64,000 nt of DNA from Paucidesulfovibrio gracilis DSM 16080 (GCF_900167125.1 NZ_FUYC01000002.1:186001-250000); one strand, 5' to 3'. Shown: positions 52,573 through 62,624, counted from the stretch's first letter. Translations and numbers: made by a program. The notes: generated by a model not told the origin, from the letters alone.

Positions 52573-54369
52573 CTATGCGGCGTTGCGATCCGTTTTATGG
52601 TCTCCTTCCTCTCCCGCAAGGGAGCGGTCCACTTCCTTGACCTTGCGCAGCACGCTTCGCATGATGCGCCGGAATTCTCCCAGATCGCGTGGTTCATAGC
52701 GCGCCTTGGCCTGGGTCAGGCCCGCCAGTTCCAATGTCTCGTTATAGAGATAAGGCAGGTACAGGGGATCCTGCTTGATGAACAGGGTCACCTGATGCAT
52801 GAGCTTGTGGATTGCCTCCTGGTTTTTGTTCACGCGGCGGAACAACTTACCCATGCGTTTTCCGGCTCTGTGCAGGTTGGCGCTCCAGGTGTGGCTTTGC
52901 GGCTCAAAGGTGAACTCCCGGCAAAAACTTTTGCAGGAGCCGAGCCGGTCCAAAAAATGTTGCAGACTGCCCGGGACCGAGGCCAGGGCGCCTTGCATGG
53001 TGGCTTCCCGAAGGGTCAGGGGCGTGGCTCCCTGGATGGGGGCCAGCCCGCCGTAGAGGTAGCTGATGGGAAACGGCGCTTCGCGGATGTCGTTTTCAAG
53101 GTCGCGTTTGGCCGCGAGATACTGACGGGAGGAAATCACGGTTTCCCCTTCCAGGTTGGCGATCCGTTCGTGAATCTTGGGATTAAAGGCATGGTTGGGG
53201 TTGTGGGCGTGGTGGCCCTTGACATGGGTGGCCCCTTCCTTCCAGGCAAAATCCTGCCCCACCAGCGTGATTCCCTGGATTCCGGCCCAGCGCAGCAGGC
53301 GGATCAGGGCGATGCTCACGTTGCCGCCTGCGTCCAGCACCAGTTCCTTTTCCTGCAACACGAAGGTAGCCATGCCGCCCAGGGTCCAGAGCGGAATGGT
53401 GGGACCGGGGTAGGCTTCCACCACGCGGGGATCCACCTTGGTGGAATAGATCAGGGGTACGTCTCGTGCGGCGCGCATGTCCAGCCGGGAATACAGCTTG
53501 AGCATGTGGTCGTTGAAGTCCAGAGCCAGGCAGAAATGGGGAGTGAGTCCGAACCGCTGAAGAGCGGGCAGGGTCTGGAGCGATGTGGCGTAGAGTACGT
53601 TGCCCGGGTTTTTTACCAATTCCGGGGCGAATTGTTCCAGGGATGGTCCTGCGCCCAGAATGACGGCATTGAGTCCCTTGGCGGCGTCCCGTAGCGGGCT
53701 GAGGCTGCCTTCGGCCATGGCCCGGCGGAAGTTTTTCAACTCGTTGCCGACCATCACATCCTGCCGGTAGCGCAAGGTGTTCAGCTCCACGGAAAAGTTT
53801 TCCAAGCGTCCGCGCACCTTTTGCACCCACTGGGAATAAAGGCTGGAAATTTGGCTGGAGGGCAGGTCTTGCCGCAGGTGGATGCGGCCATACAAGAACT
53901 GGAGATCCAAATTTTGGACCACTCCCGCGATGTAGGTGTCGTCCGGCGGCAGGAAGTGGAGCTTTTTGGCATCAAAGGCCGGTTCGTAATCGGTTTGGCC
54001 GAGGCAGCAATAGAGCTGCACCGGGTCCGGTTCCAGAACGATCACCTTGTGTGAAAGGGGCGTGTTGGTGCAGAGGTGGTTGATCCCGTAGCCCAGGTTG
54101 CAGCCCACGACGATGCTGGCACCGGTGGCGGCCTTGTCCTGGGGGATCCAGTCCTTATATAAGGGGGCCGGGGGCATGGACTCGAACATGCCCTTGCCGT
54201 CCGGGAGGCGCAGGTCCAACAGCTCCCAGCGGTTGGTAAAGATGCGCTCTTCAGCGGCGCGAACCAGCCCATCGTGGGCCTGGGGCTGTGCGTCCAGCCA
54301 GCGGGCCAGTTCAGGCATGCGTTGGCGAATGGCCGTGAGATTTTTGTCAAGATGGGGAAGCAGCGTCAT
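52573..54369 (-). CDS. MptE-like/DUF115 (motility-associated factor, glycosyltransferase-like) protein
   Basis: The 598-residue protein has a central DUF115/6-hydroxymethylpterin pyrophosphokinase MptE-like domain: AVILGAGPSLEQFAPEL (about 241-257), CLALDFNDH (about 290-298) and TLVGQDFAWKEGATHVKG. Proteins of this type in flagellated deltaproteobacteria and Campylobacter are linked to flagellin glycosylation (Maf). The N-terminal 150 residues hold a second Rossmann-like part (SIVVGCNLGYG). The ATG at 54369 has AAGGACG upstream. It is divergent from the cysteine synthase fusion gene; no flagellar genes are in the window. Confidence 0.8.
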   Translation of the reverse strand: MTLLPHLDKNLTAIRQRMPELARWLDAQPQAHDGLVRAAEERIFTNRWELLDLRLPDGKGMFESMPPAPLYKDWIPQDKAATGASIVVGCNLGYGINHLCTNTPLSHKVIVLEPDPVQLYCCLGQTDYEPAFDAKKLHFLPPDDTYIAGVVQNLDLQFLYGRIHLRQDLPSSQISSLYSQWVQKVRGRLENFSVELNTLRYRQDVMVGNELKNFRRAMAEGSLSPLRDAAKGLNAVILGAGPSLEQFAPELVKNPGNVLYATSLQTLPALQRFGLTPHFCLALDFNDHMLKLYSRLDMRAARDVPLIYSTKVDPRVVEAYPGPTIPLWTLGGMATFVLQEKELVLDAGGNVSIALIRLLRWAGIQGITLVGQDFAWKEGATHVKGHHAHNPNHAFNPKIHERIANLEGETVISSRQYLAAKRDLENDIREAPFPISYLYGGLAPIQGATPLTLREATMQGALASVPGSLQHFLDRLGSCKSFCREFTFEPQSHTWSANLHRAGKRMGKLFRRVNKNQEAIHKLMHQVTLFIKQDPLYLPYLYNETLELAGLTQAKARYEPRDLGEFRRIMRSVLRKVKEVDRSLAGEEGDHKTDRNAA

Positions 54370-54501
54370 GATATCGTCCTTGTTCCGGGTTCTGGCAACC
54401 CACTTTGCAAGGATCGTGCAAGCTTCTTGCGGGCCATGCGGATTTACCGTACATCTCAACCCGGCGATCAACACAAAAGCATTGGAACAACGAGTGGCGC
54501 A

Positions 54502-56802
54502 ATGATTTATAAGGACGTTCTCTCACGCATCGGCAACACCCCTCTTGTGGAAATCAACCGGCTGAATCCGTATCGGTCCGACGTCAAAATTCTGGCCAAG
54601 ACCGAATGCGTGAACCCGGGCGGCTCCATCAAGGACCGCGTGGCCCTGACCATGATCGAGGCCGCGGAGCGCTCGGGAGAACTGACCCCGGAAAAGACCA
54701 TCATTGAGGCGACCAGCGGGAATACCGGCATTGGCCTGGCCATGGTGGCCGCGGTCAAGGGGTACAAGCTGACCCTGCTCATGAGCGAGCGCGCTTCCGA
54801 GGAACGCAAGATGATTGTGCGGGCCTACGGTGCGAACATTCTGCTCACGCCCGGGCATCTCTCAACGGATGGCGCCATTGAAAAAGCCTACCGCATGGCC
54901 CGCGAAGAGCCTGAAAAATATTTGCTCATGGATCAGTTCAACAACCCCGCCTCCATTGAGGCCCACTACCTGGGTACGGGGCTGGAAATCTGGGAGCAGA
55001 CCAAGGGCGAGGTCACCCATGTGGTGGTGGCCCTGGGGACCACCGGAACCTGCATGGGCATCACCAAACGGATGCGGGAAATGAATCCGAGCGTCCAGGT
55101 TGTGGGCGTGGAGCCGCATGCCGGGCATAAGATTCAGGGACTCAAGAATATGCATGAGTCCTACCCTCCGGGCATCTGGGACAAGCATGTGCCGGACCGG
55201 GTCGTTCGCGTGGATGACGACGCTGCCTTTGAGTACTGCCTGCGTCTGGCCCGGGAAGAGGGCATTTTCGCGGGCATGAGTTCGGGCGCGGCCCTGGCCG
55301 CCAGCGTGGAGCTGGCCCGGGAGCTGTCCGAAAAAGGCGAATCAGGCCACATCGTGACCATTTTTCCGGATTCCGGGGAGCGCTATCTCTCCACTCCGCT
55401 GTTTTCCGCCGGCGCAGTTAAAGGATTGGCCCTTCGCAACGCGGCCACGGCCAAGGATGTGGATGTCACGGCATCGGGCAAACGCGGCCTGTATGTGGTG
55501 GGACCGAGTCTGGACGAGCCGGAGGAGCTGGGAGCCTGGCGGCGGGTGGTGCTGTTGGACGTGCTGGCGCGGGCGTTGGAAGAACGCGGTGCAGACGTAC
55601 ATGCCGCCGTGGGCCTGATGGACCTGGACGATCGCGCCATGCGCGCAGCCCGCGAAGCGGGCCGCAGCCGGGCCGGACACGCCAAGGCCGTGCGTGCGGG
55701 CATCCAGGAACGGGCCGCCCTGTTCGGGGTCCGTCCGCAGACGGCTTTTCCGTTGGCTTCCGAGTTCTCGGAGCAGAGCGTGGCCCTGACGCGCAAGCTC
55801 ACGGAAAAGGGCTTGGCTTATGAAAAACTTCGCAGCGTGTATTTCGACGTGTTGCGCGATGATCGCTACGGCGCCATGGCCTTGCAGGATGTGGACAAGA
55901 TTTCCGCAGGCAAGACCGTGGACCTGGACGATTATGTGAAGGCCAACCCTCTGGACTTCACCCTGCTCAAGCGCGCCAGCCTCCAGGATCTCAAGGAGGG
56001 CGAGGTACTGGAAACCTCCTGGGGCAACGTGCGTCCCACGTGGTTCCTTCAGGTGGCTGCGGCCGGTTTTGCGGCGTTGCCTTCCGTGGACGTGTTCTTG
56101 GCGGATGAATCCCAGAGTTTTCCGCATCTGGAAAATTTGCGCGCCATCTGGTCCGTGGCCGGACGCGAGGTCCAGGCCTGGATGCTGGGGCAGCAGACCG
56201 TGGTGGAAGACGGACTGCGGTTTGAGGATTTGCTCCAGGAGGCCGGGCATCCCCTGGCCCTGCGTATGTGGCTGCTTTCCGGATCCTACCACAAAACCCA
56301 GACCGCCACATTGCAGGCTGTGGGCATGTGGGCGCGCAACTGGCGGCGCGTGCAGGATGCGGCCGCGACCCTGGCGCTGGCTCAGGCCGCGGCGGGGGAC
56401 GATGTTCCCCAACCCGCGCAACAGGCCGTGTTCGACCTCAAGACCGGGCTTTCCGAAGCTGTGGACAATGATTTGTCCCTGCACCGCTTCTGGCCTGCCC
56501 TGTTCAAGTTTGTGAAGGACGTTCACCAGCTCGAATCTTCGGGACGGCTCACAGGAGCCGCGGCCAAGGTCTGCCTGCGGCAATTGCGCGCCGTGGACCG
56601 GGTGCTCGGCATTTTGGATGCGGAGGCACTGCCCGTCTCACCCCAGGATTTGCCCGAGTCGGTACGTGCCTTGGTGGGCAAACGGCAGGTGGCCCGTGAA
56701 GCCAAGGATTTTGCGGCTTCGGACGCCTTGCGTGAGGAACTGGCGGCGCAGGGGTACCGGGTGGAGGATTCTCCCAAGGGACCGCGTATCTATAAAATGT
56801 AG
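54502..56802 (+). CDS. cysK: cysteine synthase fused to a degenerate cysteinyl-tRNA synthetase-like domain
   Basis: This is a 766-residue fusion. Residues 1-302 are a full PLP cysteine synthase: Lys44 in PGGSIKDR, SGNTG at 72-76, GTTGTCMG near 179-186 and a C-terminal IFPDSGERYLST. Residues 329-766 align in pattern with cysteinyl-tRNA synthetase (LYVVGPS for MYxCGPT, DLDDRAM for DxDDKI, FAASDALREELAAQGYRVED at the C terminus, as in CysRS). The zinc Cys is Val333, the HIGH motif is replaced by ELGAW, and no KMSKS is evident, so aminoacylation is unlikely. Start ATG 54502; its ribosome site is weak. It probably makes cysteine from O-acetylserine; the second half may be structural or regulatory. 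Confidence 0.9.
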   Translation: MIYKDVLSRIGNTPLVEINRLNPYRSDVKILAKTECVNPGGSIKDRVALTMIEAAERSGELTPEKTIIEATSGNTGIGLAMVAAVKGYKLTLLMSERASEERKMIVRAYGANILLTPGHLSTDGAIEKAYRMAREEPEKYLLMDQFNNPASIEAHYLGTGLEIWEQTKGEVTHVVVALGTTGTCMGITKRMREMNPSVQVVGVEPHAGHKIQGLKNMHESYPPGIWDKHVPDRVVRVDDDAAFEYCLRLAREEGIFAGMSSGAALAASVELARELSEKGESGHIVTIFPDSGERYLSTPLFSAGAVKGLALRNAATAKDVDVTASGKRGLYVVGPSLDEPEELGAWRRVVLLDVLARALEERGADVHAAVGLMDLDDRAMRAAREAGRSRAGHAKAVRAGIQERAALFGVRPQTAFPLASEFSEQSVALTRKLTEKGLAYEKLRSVYFDVLRDDRYGAMALQDVDKISAGKTVDLDDYVKANPLDFTLLKRASLQDLKEGEVLETSWGNVRPTWFLQVAAAGFAALPSVDVFLADESQSFPHLENLRAIWSVAGREVQAWMLGQQTVVEDGLRFEDLLQEAGHPLALRMWLLSGSYHKTQTATLQAVGMWARNWRRVQDAAATLALAQAAAGDDVPQPAQQAVFDLKTGLSEAVDNDLSLHRFWPALFKFVKDVHQLESSGRLTGAAAKVCLRQLRAVDRVLGILDAEALPVSPQDLPESVRALVGKRQVAREAKDFAASDALREELAAQGYRVEDSPKGPRIYKM

Positions 56803-56826
56803 ACCGGATTCGGTCGTGGCGAGAAG

Positions 56827-56857
56827 AAAGGGGCGATGCCGCATGGCACCGCCCCTT
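56827..56857. terminator. terminator between convergent cysK-fusion and uracil permease genes
   Basis: AAAGGGGCGATGCC (56827-56840) pairs with GGCACCGCCCCTTT (56844-56857) around a four-base loop with one mismatch. A T-rich tail follows on both strands, so it can end transcription from both sides. Confidence 0.75.
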
Positions 56858-56884
56858 TGTTGTGTTTGACGGTTGGGATGGCCG

Positions 56885-58294
56885 CTACTCGTTACAGTCC
56901 TTGCAGGGCAGTACGAGATTCAGGAGCACGCCGACGATTCCGGCCAGGCCGATGCCGCCCATCTGGAGCTTGCTGATACTGATCTCCATGCCCATGATGT
57001 CGCCCAGGGCGTTGATGGGAGCACTCAGGGGGACGGTGAGTCCGCCGATGCCCACCACCAGGATGATGCCCACCACGGCCATGTTGCGGGGCAGCATGAG
57101 GTCGTGGCCGGCCTTGACCAGGGTGTTGATGCCGATGGTGGTAATGGCGCCGAAGAGCAGCACCATGATGCCGCCCATGACCGGGGTGGGAACGCTCTGC
57201 AGCAGCCCGCCCAGTTTGCCAACAAAGGCCAGCAGGATGGCGGCGATGGAGGCCCAGGTCATGACCGCGGGGTTGAAGGCGCGGGTCAGAGCCACAGCAC
57301 CGGAAACCTCGGAGTAGGTGGTGTTCGGCGGACCGCCAAACAGGGCGGCCAGGGAGGTGGCCACGCCGTCGCCGAGCATGGTGTTCTTGATGCCGGGATC
57401 CTTGACGTAGTTCTTTCCGGTGATGCCGCTGATGGCAATGACATCGCCGAAGTGCTCGATGGCCGGAGCAATGGCCACGGGAACGATGTAGAACACGGCC
57501 GCCCAGTTCCAGTTGCCCCAGGAGGGGAACGAGAAGTTGGGAACGCCGAACCAGGAGGCCTCACGCACGATTTGGAAGTTGATGAGGTGGTCCGAGGCCA
57601 GCGTGGGTAGCAGCACCGCTCCGGCGGCTTCCTTGGCGGCGCGTTCGGTCATGAATTCGTTGAACGCCGAGGCCGTGAAACCGGAGGCGTCGAGAATGTA
57701 TGCGGTCAGGTAACCGGCCAGAATGCCGCAGAGGATGGGAATGAGCCGGAACCAGCCTTTGCCCAGCAGGGAGACCAGTACCGTGGTGGTCAGCGCCACC
57801 AGCGCGGCGATGGCCGCGGCCTTGGGCGGGGCAAGCACCACGGAGGCGTCGCCGCCGAGTCCCATGGACATGTTTACGGCCACGGGCGCGAGGAACAGGC
57901 CGATGACCATGATCACCGGGCCGGTGACCACTGGCGGCAGCACGCGGGCCAGAGCCTCGTTGCCGCGCCAGCGGATGATCAGGCTCAGCAGGATATACAG
58001 CACGCCTGCCGCGAACAGGCCGCACATGGTTCCCTCAATGCCCCATTCCTTGACCCCGAAGGTGATGGGCGCGATGAACGCAAAAGACGAGGCCAGAAAA
58101 ATGGGAACGCGTCCCCGGGTGATCAGTTGAAAGGCCAGGGTACCCAAACCGGCCGTGAACAGGGCCACGTTGGGGTCCAGACCGGACAGCAGCGGGACGA
58201 GGACCAGCGCGCCGAATGCCACAAACAGCATTTGCGCGCCGAGCACTCCGTCCTTGAACCGAAAATTGTACTCCGTCGATTCCAAGTTGCTCAT
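56885..58294 (-). CDS. uraA: uracil permease (NCS2 family)
   Basis: The 469-residue membrane protein has about 14 helices and NCS2 motifs: NVALFTAGLGTLAFQLIT (about 41-58), the substrate-binding Glu region of AIEHFGDVIAISGITGKNY and FGGPPNTTYSEVSGAVALTR. It imports uracil with protons. It is downstream of upp, separated by a hairpin terminator, and the pair forms a pyrimidine salvage unit. GGAGGAG lies before the ATG. Confidence 0.93.
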   Translation of the reverse strand: MSNLESTEYNFRFKDGVLGAQMLFVAFGALVLVPLLSGLDPNVALFTAGLGTLAFQLITRGRVPIFLASSFAFIAPITFGVKEWGIEGTMCGLFAAGVLYILLSLIIRWRGNEALARVLPPVVTGPVIMVIGLFLAPVAVNMSMGLGGDASVVLAPPKAAAIAALVALTTTVLVSLLGKGWFRLIPILCGILAGYLTAYILDASGFTASAFNEFMTERAAKEAAGAVLLPTLASDHLINFQIVREASWFGVPNFSFPSWGNWNWAAVFYIVPVAIAPAIEHFGDVIAISGITGKNYVKDPGIKNTMLGDGVATSLAALFGGPPNTTYSEVSGAVALTRAFNPAVMTWASIAAILLAFVGKLGGLLQSVPTPVMGGIMVLLFGAITTIGINTLVKAGHDLMLPRNMAVVGIILVVGIGGLTVPLSAPINALGDIMGMEISISKLQMGGIGLAGIVGVLLNLVLPCKDCNE

Positions 58295-58330
58295 TACTCC
58301 TCCTCAGGATCAGTGATGGTGCGAAGCGCC

Positions 58331-58355
58331 CAAAAAAAACGGGCCGAAGCCCGTG
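58331..58355 (-). terminator. upp-uraA intergenic terminator/attenuator
   Basis: On the minus strand ACGGGC-TTCG-GCCCGT is followed by eight T. The stable UUCG tetraloop stem ends upp transcription, so uraA would be expressed at a reduced level by readthrough or from its own promoter. Confidence 0.75.
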
Positions 58356-58359
58356 GAAA

Positions 58360-58986
58360 TTATTTGGTGCCGAAGATTTTATCCCCGGCGTCGCCGAGGC
58401 CGGGAAGAATGTAGCCCACGTCGTTGAGCCGGTCGTCAACAGACGCCACATAAATATCCACGTCCGGGTGTTCTTTTTCGAGCCGGGCGATGCCTTCGGG
58501 CGCAGCCACGAGGAACAGGCCGCGGATTTTGGGGCAACCGGCTTCCTTGAGCAGCTTGATGGTGGCCATGAGCGTGCCGCCGGTGGCCAGCATGGGGTCG
58601 AGGATAAAGGCCATGCGCTGTTCGATGTTTTTGGCCAGCTTCACGTAGTACTGCACCGGCTCGAGGGTCTCCTCGTTGCGATAAAAGCCCACCACGCTGA
58701 TTTTTGTTCCGGGGATCATGTCGATGACGCCGTCCATCATGCCCAGACCGGCGCGCAGGATAGGCACGACAGTGATCATCTTTCCGGAAATGGTATCGAC
58801 CTGGATGTCTCCGGCCCAACTGGTGATGCCCAGGGGTTCGGTTTCCAGATCCTTGGTGGCCTCGTAGGTCAGCAGACGGGTGATCTCAATGGACAAGGCC
58901 CGAAACTTACTCGTGCTGATGTCGTGGGTACGCAGCAGGCCGAGCTTGTGCCGGATCAGTGGATGATCCACAACGGTTACTGACAC
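58360..58986 (-). CDS. upp: uracil phosphoribosyltransferase
   Basis: The 208-residue salvage enzyme makes UMP from uracil and PRPP. The PRPP loop is [15 protein letters not shown] (about 128-142), and the C-terminal uracil-binding segment is [18 protein letters not shown], both typical. The start is a GTG at 58986 with CGGAGG upstream; a longer frame on this strand is spurious. It is followed by uraA. Confidence 0.95.
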   Translation of the reverse strand: MSVTVVDHPLIRHKLGLLRTHDISTSKFRALSIEITRLLTYEATKDLETEPLGITSWAGDIQVDTISGKMITVVPILRAGLGMMDGVIDMIPGTKISVVGFYRNEETLEPVQYYVKLAKNIEQRMAFILDPMLATGGTLMATIKLLKEAGCPKIRGLFLVAAPEGIARLEKEHPDVDIYVASVDDRLNDVGYILPGLGDAGDKIFGTK

Positions 58987-59143
58987 TGTAATCCTCCGAA
59001 AATGTTGAATGAATCGAAAATATGCGGACAAACTTTTTATCTTTACTCGGAAAACGGGGAAAAGGTCAAGTCTTGTTTGGTCCGGGCAATACATACGGAA
59101 AAAGGTGTTTTGCCATGGGGCACATCCAGGTATATTAGAGGGT

Positions 59144-60829
59144 ATGCATACTGAGCGTGAAACCACAATGCCCGGGGAAACGTCCGCGTCCGTCCGGGCC
59201 GAACAGGTCTGGCGGCGCGAAGTGGAGCCGGAAAATAGCGGCCTGCGTCTGGATCGGTATTGGGCCGGAGTGCTTGAACTCGAGGGCGTCTCCCGGGGTA
59301 AGGTGCAGGAATGGATCAAGGCGGGGCGCGCCATGGTGGACGGCCGTGCCGTGCGGAAGCCGCGTCTGGCCGTGCTTGCCGGGCAGATGTTGGAATTGCG
59401 CGGCAAACGGCCCGATGCAGGAGCCGTAGCCCAACCCGGTCCTCTGGACGTGGTCTATGAAGACCGAGAGTTGGTGGTCATTTGCAAGCCGGCGGGGTTG
59501 ACCACGCATCCCGCGCCAGGGGAGCCGGACGGCACCCTGGTGAACCGGCTGCTGGCCCGATGGCCGGACATGGCGGCCGAACGTTCGGGCATGGACCCGC
59601 AACGACCCGGCATCGTGCATCGGCTGGACAAGGACACATCCGGCCTGATGGCAGCGGTGCGCACCGAGGCGGCGCGATTGCGGCTGGCCGAGGATTTTGC
59701 TGAACGCCGTGTGGCCAAGCTTTATTTAGCCTTGGTGCATGGACAGCCCGACCCAAAGCAGGGCGAGATCAATCGTCCCATCGGGCGTGACCCACGTCAC
59801 AAGACCCGCATGGCCGTCCTGCCCAAGGGGGGACGCGAGGCCCGCACCAGCTACCGCACCCTCTGGAGTGCGCCCAATGACCCGGCCTCTTTGGTGGCGG
59901 TACGGATTCATACCGGCCGGACCCATCAGGTACGCGTCCACATGGCGGATGTGGGGTGCCCCTTGCTGGGGGACGCGGTATACGGTTCCCGCGCCGAGGC
60001 GCACTGGCGCGAGCAGGGGCGCTGTACCGTGGAGCGGCAGATGCTGCATGCCTATGCTTTGCGCCTGACCCATCCTTCCACGGGTGAACGGCTTGGATTT
60101 GTGCGGGAGCCGATCGAGGACTTTTCCGCAGTGCTGGGCGAGCTGGCCCGCACCGGTCTCCGTGTGGGGCTGGTCGGTCCTCCGGGGGGAGGGAAGTCCA
60201 CGTTGCTGCGGGTGTTGGGCGAGGCTGGAATACCGACATTCAGCGCGGACGCGGTGGTGGCGGAGTTGTACCGGCCCGGAGGCGACGGAGCCGCGTTGCT
60301 GGCCCGACGCTTCGGGGATGCCTACGTGGATGCTTCCGGCGGGGTGGATAAGTTGTCCTTGTTCCGAGGTATGCGGGAGTCCGATCGGGTGCGTCGGGAG
60401 GTCGGCGAATTGGTACACCCCCTGGTGCGGCATGCGGCCGAGGAATTTTTTCGCGTCCACGCACGGCAGGTGGCCGTGGCCGAAGTGCCATTGCTTCTCG
60501 AGGGAGGCTGGCACGAGCGGGACGTGGTGGATGTGGTGGCCGGGGTGTTTTGTCCCCGGGAGCGCCGGTACGGACCGTTTCGCGAAGCCCGGGGCTTACG
60601 CCCCGAGACGCTGGCGTTATTGGATTCCTGGCAGTGGCCCGAGGAGCAAAAGCGGTCAGCCTGTGCTTATCAAGTGGAGAATGACGGGGATTTGGATGCG
60701 TTGCGGCGCCGGGGGCTGGCCTTGGTCGAGCAGTGGGAGGTGGAGCGCAACGCCCGGGAGAACGCGGAGTTGGAACGCGTTTACGCGGCCATGCGTGAGG
60801 CGGCAGGGCAACTGGAGGATGCGCAGTGA
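59144..60829 (+). CDS. pseudouridine synthase (RluA/RluD) fused to dephospho-CoA kinase
   Basis: This is a 561-residue two-enzyme fusion. The first part (1-330) has an S4 RNA-binding domain (about 33-90) and an RluA/RluD catalytic domain with the active Asp162 in [10 protein letters not shown] and [12 protein letters not shown]. The second part (338-540) is dephospho-CoA kinase, with Walker [10 protein letters not shown] (Lys351) and [18 protein letters not shown]. The C-terminal tail is a charged helix. The ATG at 59144 is uncertain; ATG 59168 is also possible, as neither has a strong ribosome site. Its stop overlaps the rhomboid gene (GTGA). The fusion joins rRNA modification with the last step of CoA synthesis. 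Confidence 0.88.
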   Translation: MHTERETTMPGETSASVRAEQVWRREVEPENSGLRLDRYWAGVLELEGVSRGKVQEWIKAGRAMVDGRAVRKPRLAVLAGQMLELRGKRPDAGAVAQPGPLDVVYEDRELVVICKPAGLTTHPAPGEPDGTLVNRLLARWPDMAAERSGMDPQRPGIVHRLDKDTSGLMAAVRTEAARLRLAEDFAERRVAKLYLALVHGQPDPKQGEINRPIGRDPRHKTRMAVLPKGGREARTSYRTLWSAPNDPASLVAVRIHTGRTHQVRVHMADVGCPLLGDAVYGSRAEAHWREQGRCTVERQMLHAYALRLTHPSTGERLGFVREPIEDFSAVLGELARTGLRVGLVGPPGGGKSTLLRVLGEAGIPTFSADAVVAELYRPGGDGAALLARRFGDAYVDASGGVDKLSLFRGMRESDRVRREVGELVHPLVRHAAEEFFRVHARQVAVAEVPLLLEGGWHERDVVDVVAGVFCPRERRYGPFREARGLRPETLALLDSWQWPEEQKRSACAYQVENDGDLDALRRRGLALVEQWEVERNARENAELERVYAAMREAAGQLEDAQ

Positions 60830-61539
60830 TTCCTCTGTACGATAATGTACCGCGGGTGCATCCACCCTATGCCGTGCTGGGTATTTTGGTATGCAACGTG
60901 CTGGCGTTTTTGTATGAATTGCAGCTCTCCCCTCAGGATCAGATGTTTTTCTTTCATCTGTTCGGAGTGGTTCCGGCGCGGTTCAGCCATCCGGGTTGGG
61001 CGTTCATGGCCGGGTATCCCGATGCCACGGTGTGGCCGTTTCTTACTTATATGTTCCTGCATGCGGATTGGCTGCACCTGATTCTGAACATGTGGATGCT
61101 TTGGATTTTTGCGGACAACATCGAGGATGTGACCGGACATTGGCGTTTTTTGGGGTTCTACATCTGTTGCGGCCTGGCCGCTGTGTTGCTGCATCTGCTG
61201 TTCAATCCGACATCGCCCCTGCCCATAATCGGCGCTTCCGGCGCCGTGGCCGGAACCCTGGGAGCGTATATGGTGCTCTACCCGCACGGCCGGGTTACCA
61301 CCCTGGTGTTGATTTTTATTTTCCAGTTCCGGGCCGCGCTGTTTCTGAGTGTCTGGTTTGGCGTGCAGATTCTTTCCGGCATTCAGGAAACCAGCCAGGA
61401 CATGGTGGCGGGCGTGGCGTGGTGGGCGCATGTGGGCGGATTTCTGGCAGGCATGGTGCTGATCCGGTTCTTTCGCCGTAAGGACCGCTGTTACTATTGC
61501 TACAATTCGGAACGGAAGTATTATGATTTGTTGGATTGA
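60826..61539 (+). CDS. rhomboid family intramembrane serine protease
   Basis: The 237-residue membrane protease has about six helices. The catalytic Ser138 is in IGASGAVAG, and His202 is in WWAHVGGFLAG, the Ser-His dyad of rhomboids. The C terminus has a CYYCYN pair of Cys. The GTG start overlaps the preceding stop, with GGAG about 10 bases before it. The substrate is unknown. Confidence 0.9.
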   Translation: MIPLYDNVPRVHPPYAVLGILVCNVLAFLYELQLSPQDQMFFFHLFGVVPARFSHPGWAFMAGYPDATVWPFLTYMFLHADWLHLILNMWMLWIFADNIEDVTGHWRFLGFYICCGLAAVLLHLLFNPTSPLPIIGASGAVAGTLGAYMVLYPHGRVTTLVLIFIFQFRAALFLSVWFGVQILSGIQETSQDMVAGVAWWAHVGGFLAGMVLIRFFRRKDRCYYCYNSERKYYDLLD

Positions 61540-61591
61540 GTGGACCCGGGATCCGTGGGCCGGATCGGGCGGGAAGGTCGCCGACCCCGGG

Positions 61592-61619
61592 TTGACTGTG
61601 CGCTGAATCGGCTTATTGT
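61592..61619 (+). promoter_or_regulatory. candidate promoter of cbpA-cbpM
   Basis: TTGACT at 61592-61597 and TATTGT at 61614-61619 are spaced by 16 bases, about 50 bases before cbpA. A vegetative promoter is the simplest reading; no clear heat-shock consensus is seen. Confidence 0.5.
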
Positions 61620-61667
61620 ACTTTATTGCCGGAGCGTTCCGGACGAGAAAATAGGAGTCGATAGCCC

Positions 61668-62624
61668 ATGGCCGTTGAATACAAGGATTACTACCAGACC
61701 CTCGGGGTTTCCAAGAGCGCCGGAAAAGAGGAGCTTTCCAAGGCGTTTAAGAAGCTTGCCCGCAAATATCATCCGGACCTGAACCCCAACGACAAGGACG
61801 CCGAGACCAAATTTAAGGAGATCAACGAGGCCTACGAGGTGCTCAAGGATCCTGAAAAGCGTAAAATGTACGATCAGCTCGGTCCCAATTGGGAGCAGTA
61901 CCAGCAGGGCGGCTTCCAGCGGCCTCCGGGGTATGAAAACGTGCAGTTCGATTTTGGGTCTGGCGGCGCCGGGGGCTTCAGCGATTTTTTCGAGACCATC
62001 TTCGGCGGCGGATTCGGTGGCGGTGGATTCCAGCGTGAGGGATTCGGCGGACGGCAGAACTATCAGCGGCGTCCGCGTCGCGGATCCGATTCCGAAGCCA
62101 CGTATGAAATCACGTTGGAAGAGGCCTACCGCGGCGGGGAAAAAACCATCACCCTCCAGGAGCAGGGCGCGCCTGGAACAGGCCAGAGCAAGACCCTGGA
62201 GGTCAAATTGCCGCCGGGCGTCAAGGATGGGCAGCGCATCCGCCTGACTGGACAGGGCAACCCCGGATTCGGGGGCGGGCCTGCCGGTGATTTGTATTTG
62301 AAGATCCGCATCATGCCGCACCACCTCTATAAAGTGTCGGACAACAACCTGGTGCTCGATTTGCCGTTGGCTCCCTGGGAAGCTGCTTTGGGATCCAAAG
62401 TGCGGGTCCCCACCCTGGACGGGGCCGTGGAAATGAACATCCCGGCTGGCATTCGTTCCGGAAAGAAGTTGCGGGTGCGCGGGCGCGGTTTGGGCAGTGG
62501 AGGCAAAAAGGGTGACCAGCTGGTACGGATTGTCATCGCCACCCCTTCCGATTTGACGGATCGGGAGCGTGAGTTGTGGCAGCAGCTGGCCGAGGAATCC
62601 AGCTTCGAGCCGCGGCCCTATTGA
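61668..62624 (+). CDS. cbpA: DnaJ-like co-chaperone CbpA
   Basis: The 318-residue protein has a J domain (1-70) with the HPD motif in KYHPDLNP, a Gly/Phe-rich linker (about 95-130) and two C-terminal substrate-binding beta domains, but no zinc-finger domain, as in type II CbpA. It stimulates DnaK. It is followed by a cbpM-like gene. Confidence 0.92.
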   Translation: MAVEYKDYYQTLGVSKSAGKEELSKAFKKLARKYHPDLNPNDKDAETKFKEINEAYEVLKDPEKRKMYDQLGPNWEQYQQGGFQRPPGYENVQFDFGSGGAGGFSDFFETIFGGGFGGGGFQREGFGGRQNYQRRPRRGSDSEATYEITLEEAYRGGEKTITLQEQGAPGTGQSKTLEVKLPPGVKDGQRIRLTGQGNPGFGGGPAGDLYLKIRIMPHHLYKVSDNNLVLDLPLAPWEAALGSKVRVPTLDGAVEMNIPAGIRSGKKLRVRGRGLGSGGKKGDQLVRIVIATPSDLTDRERELWQQLAEESSFEPRPY

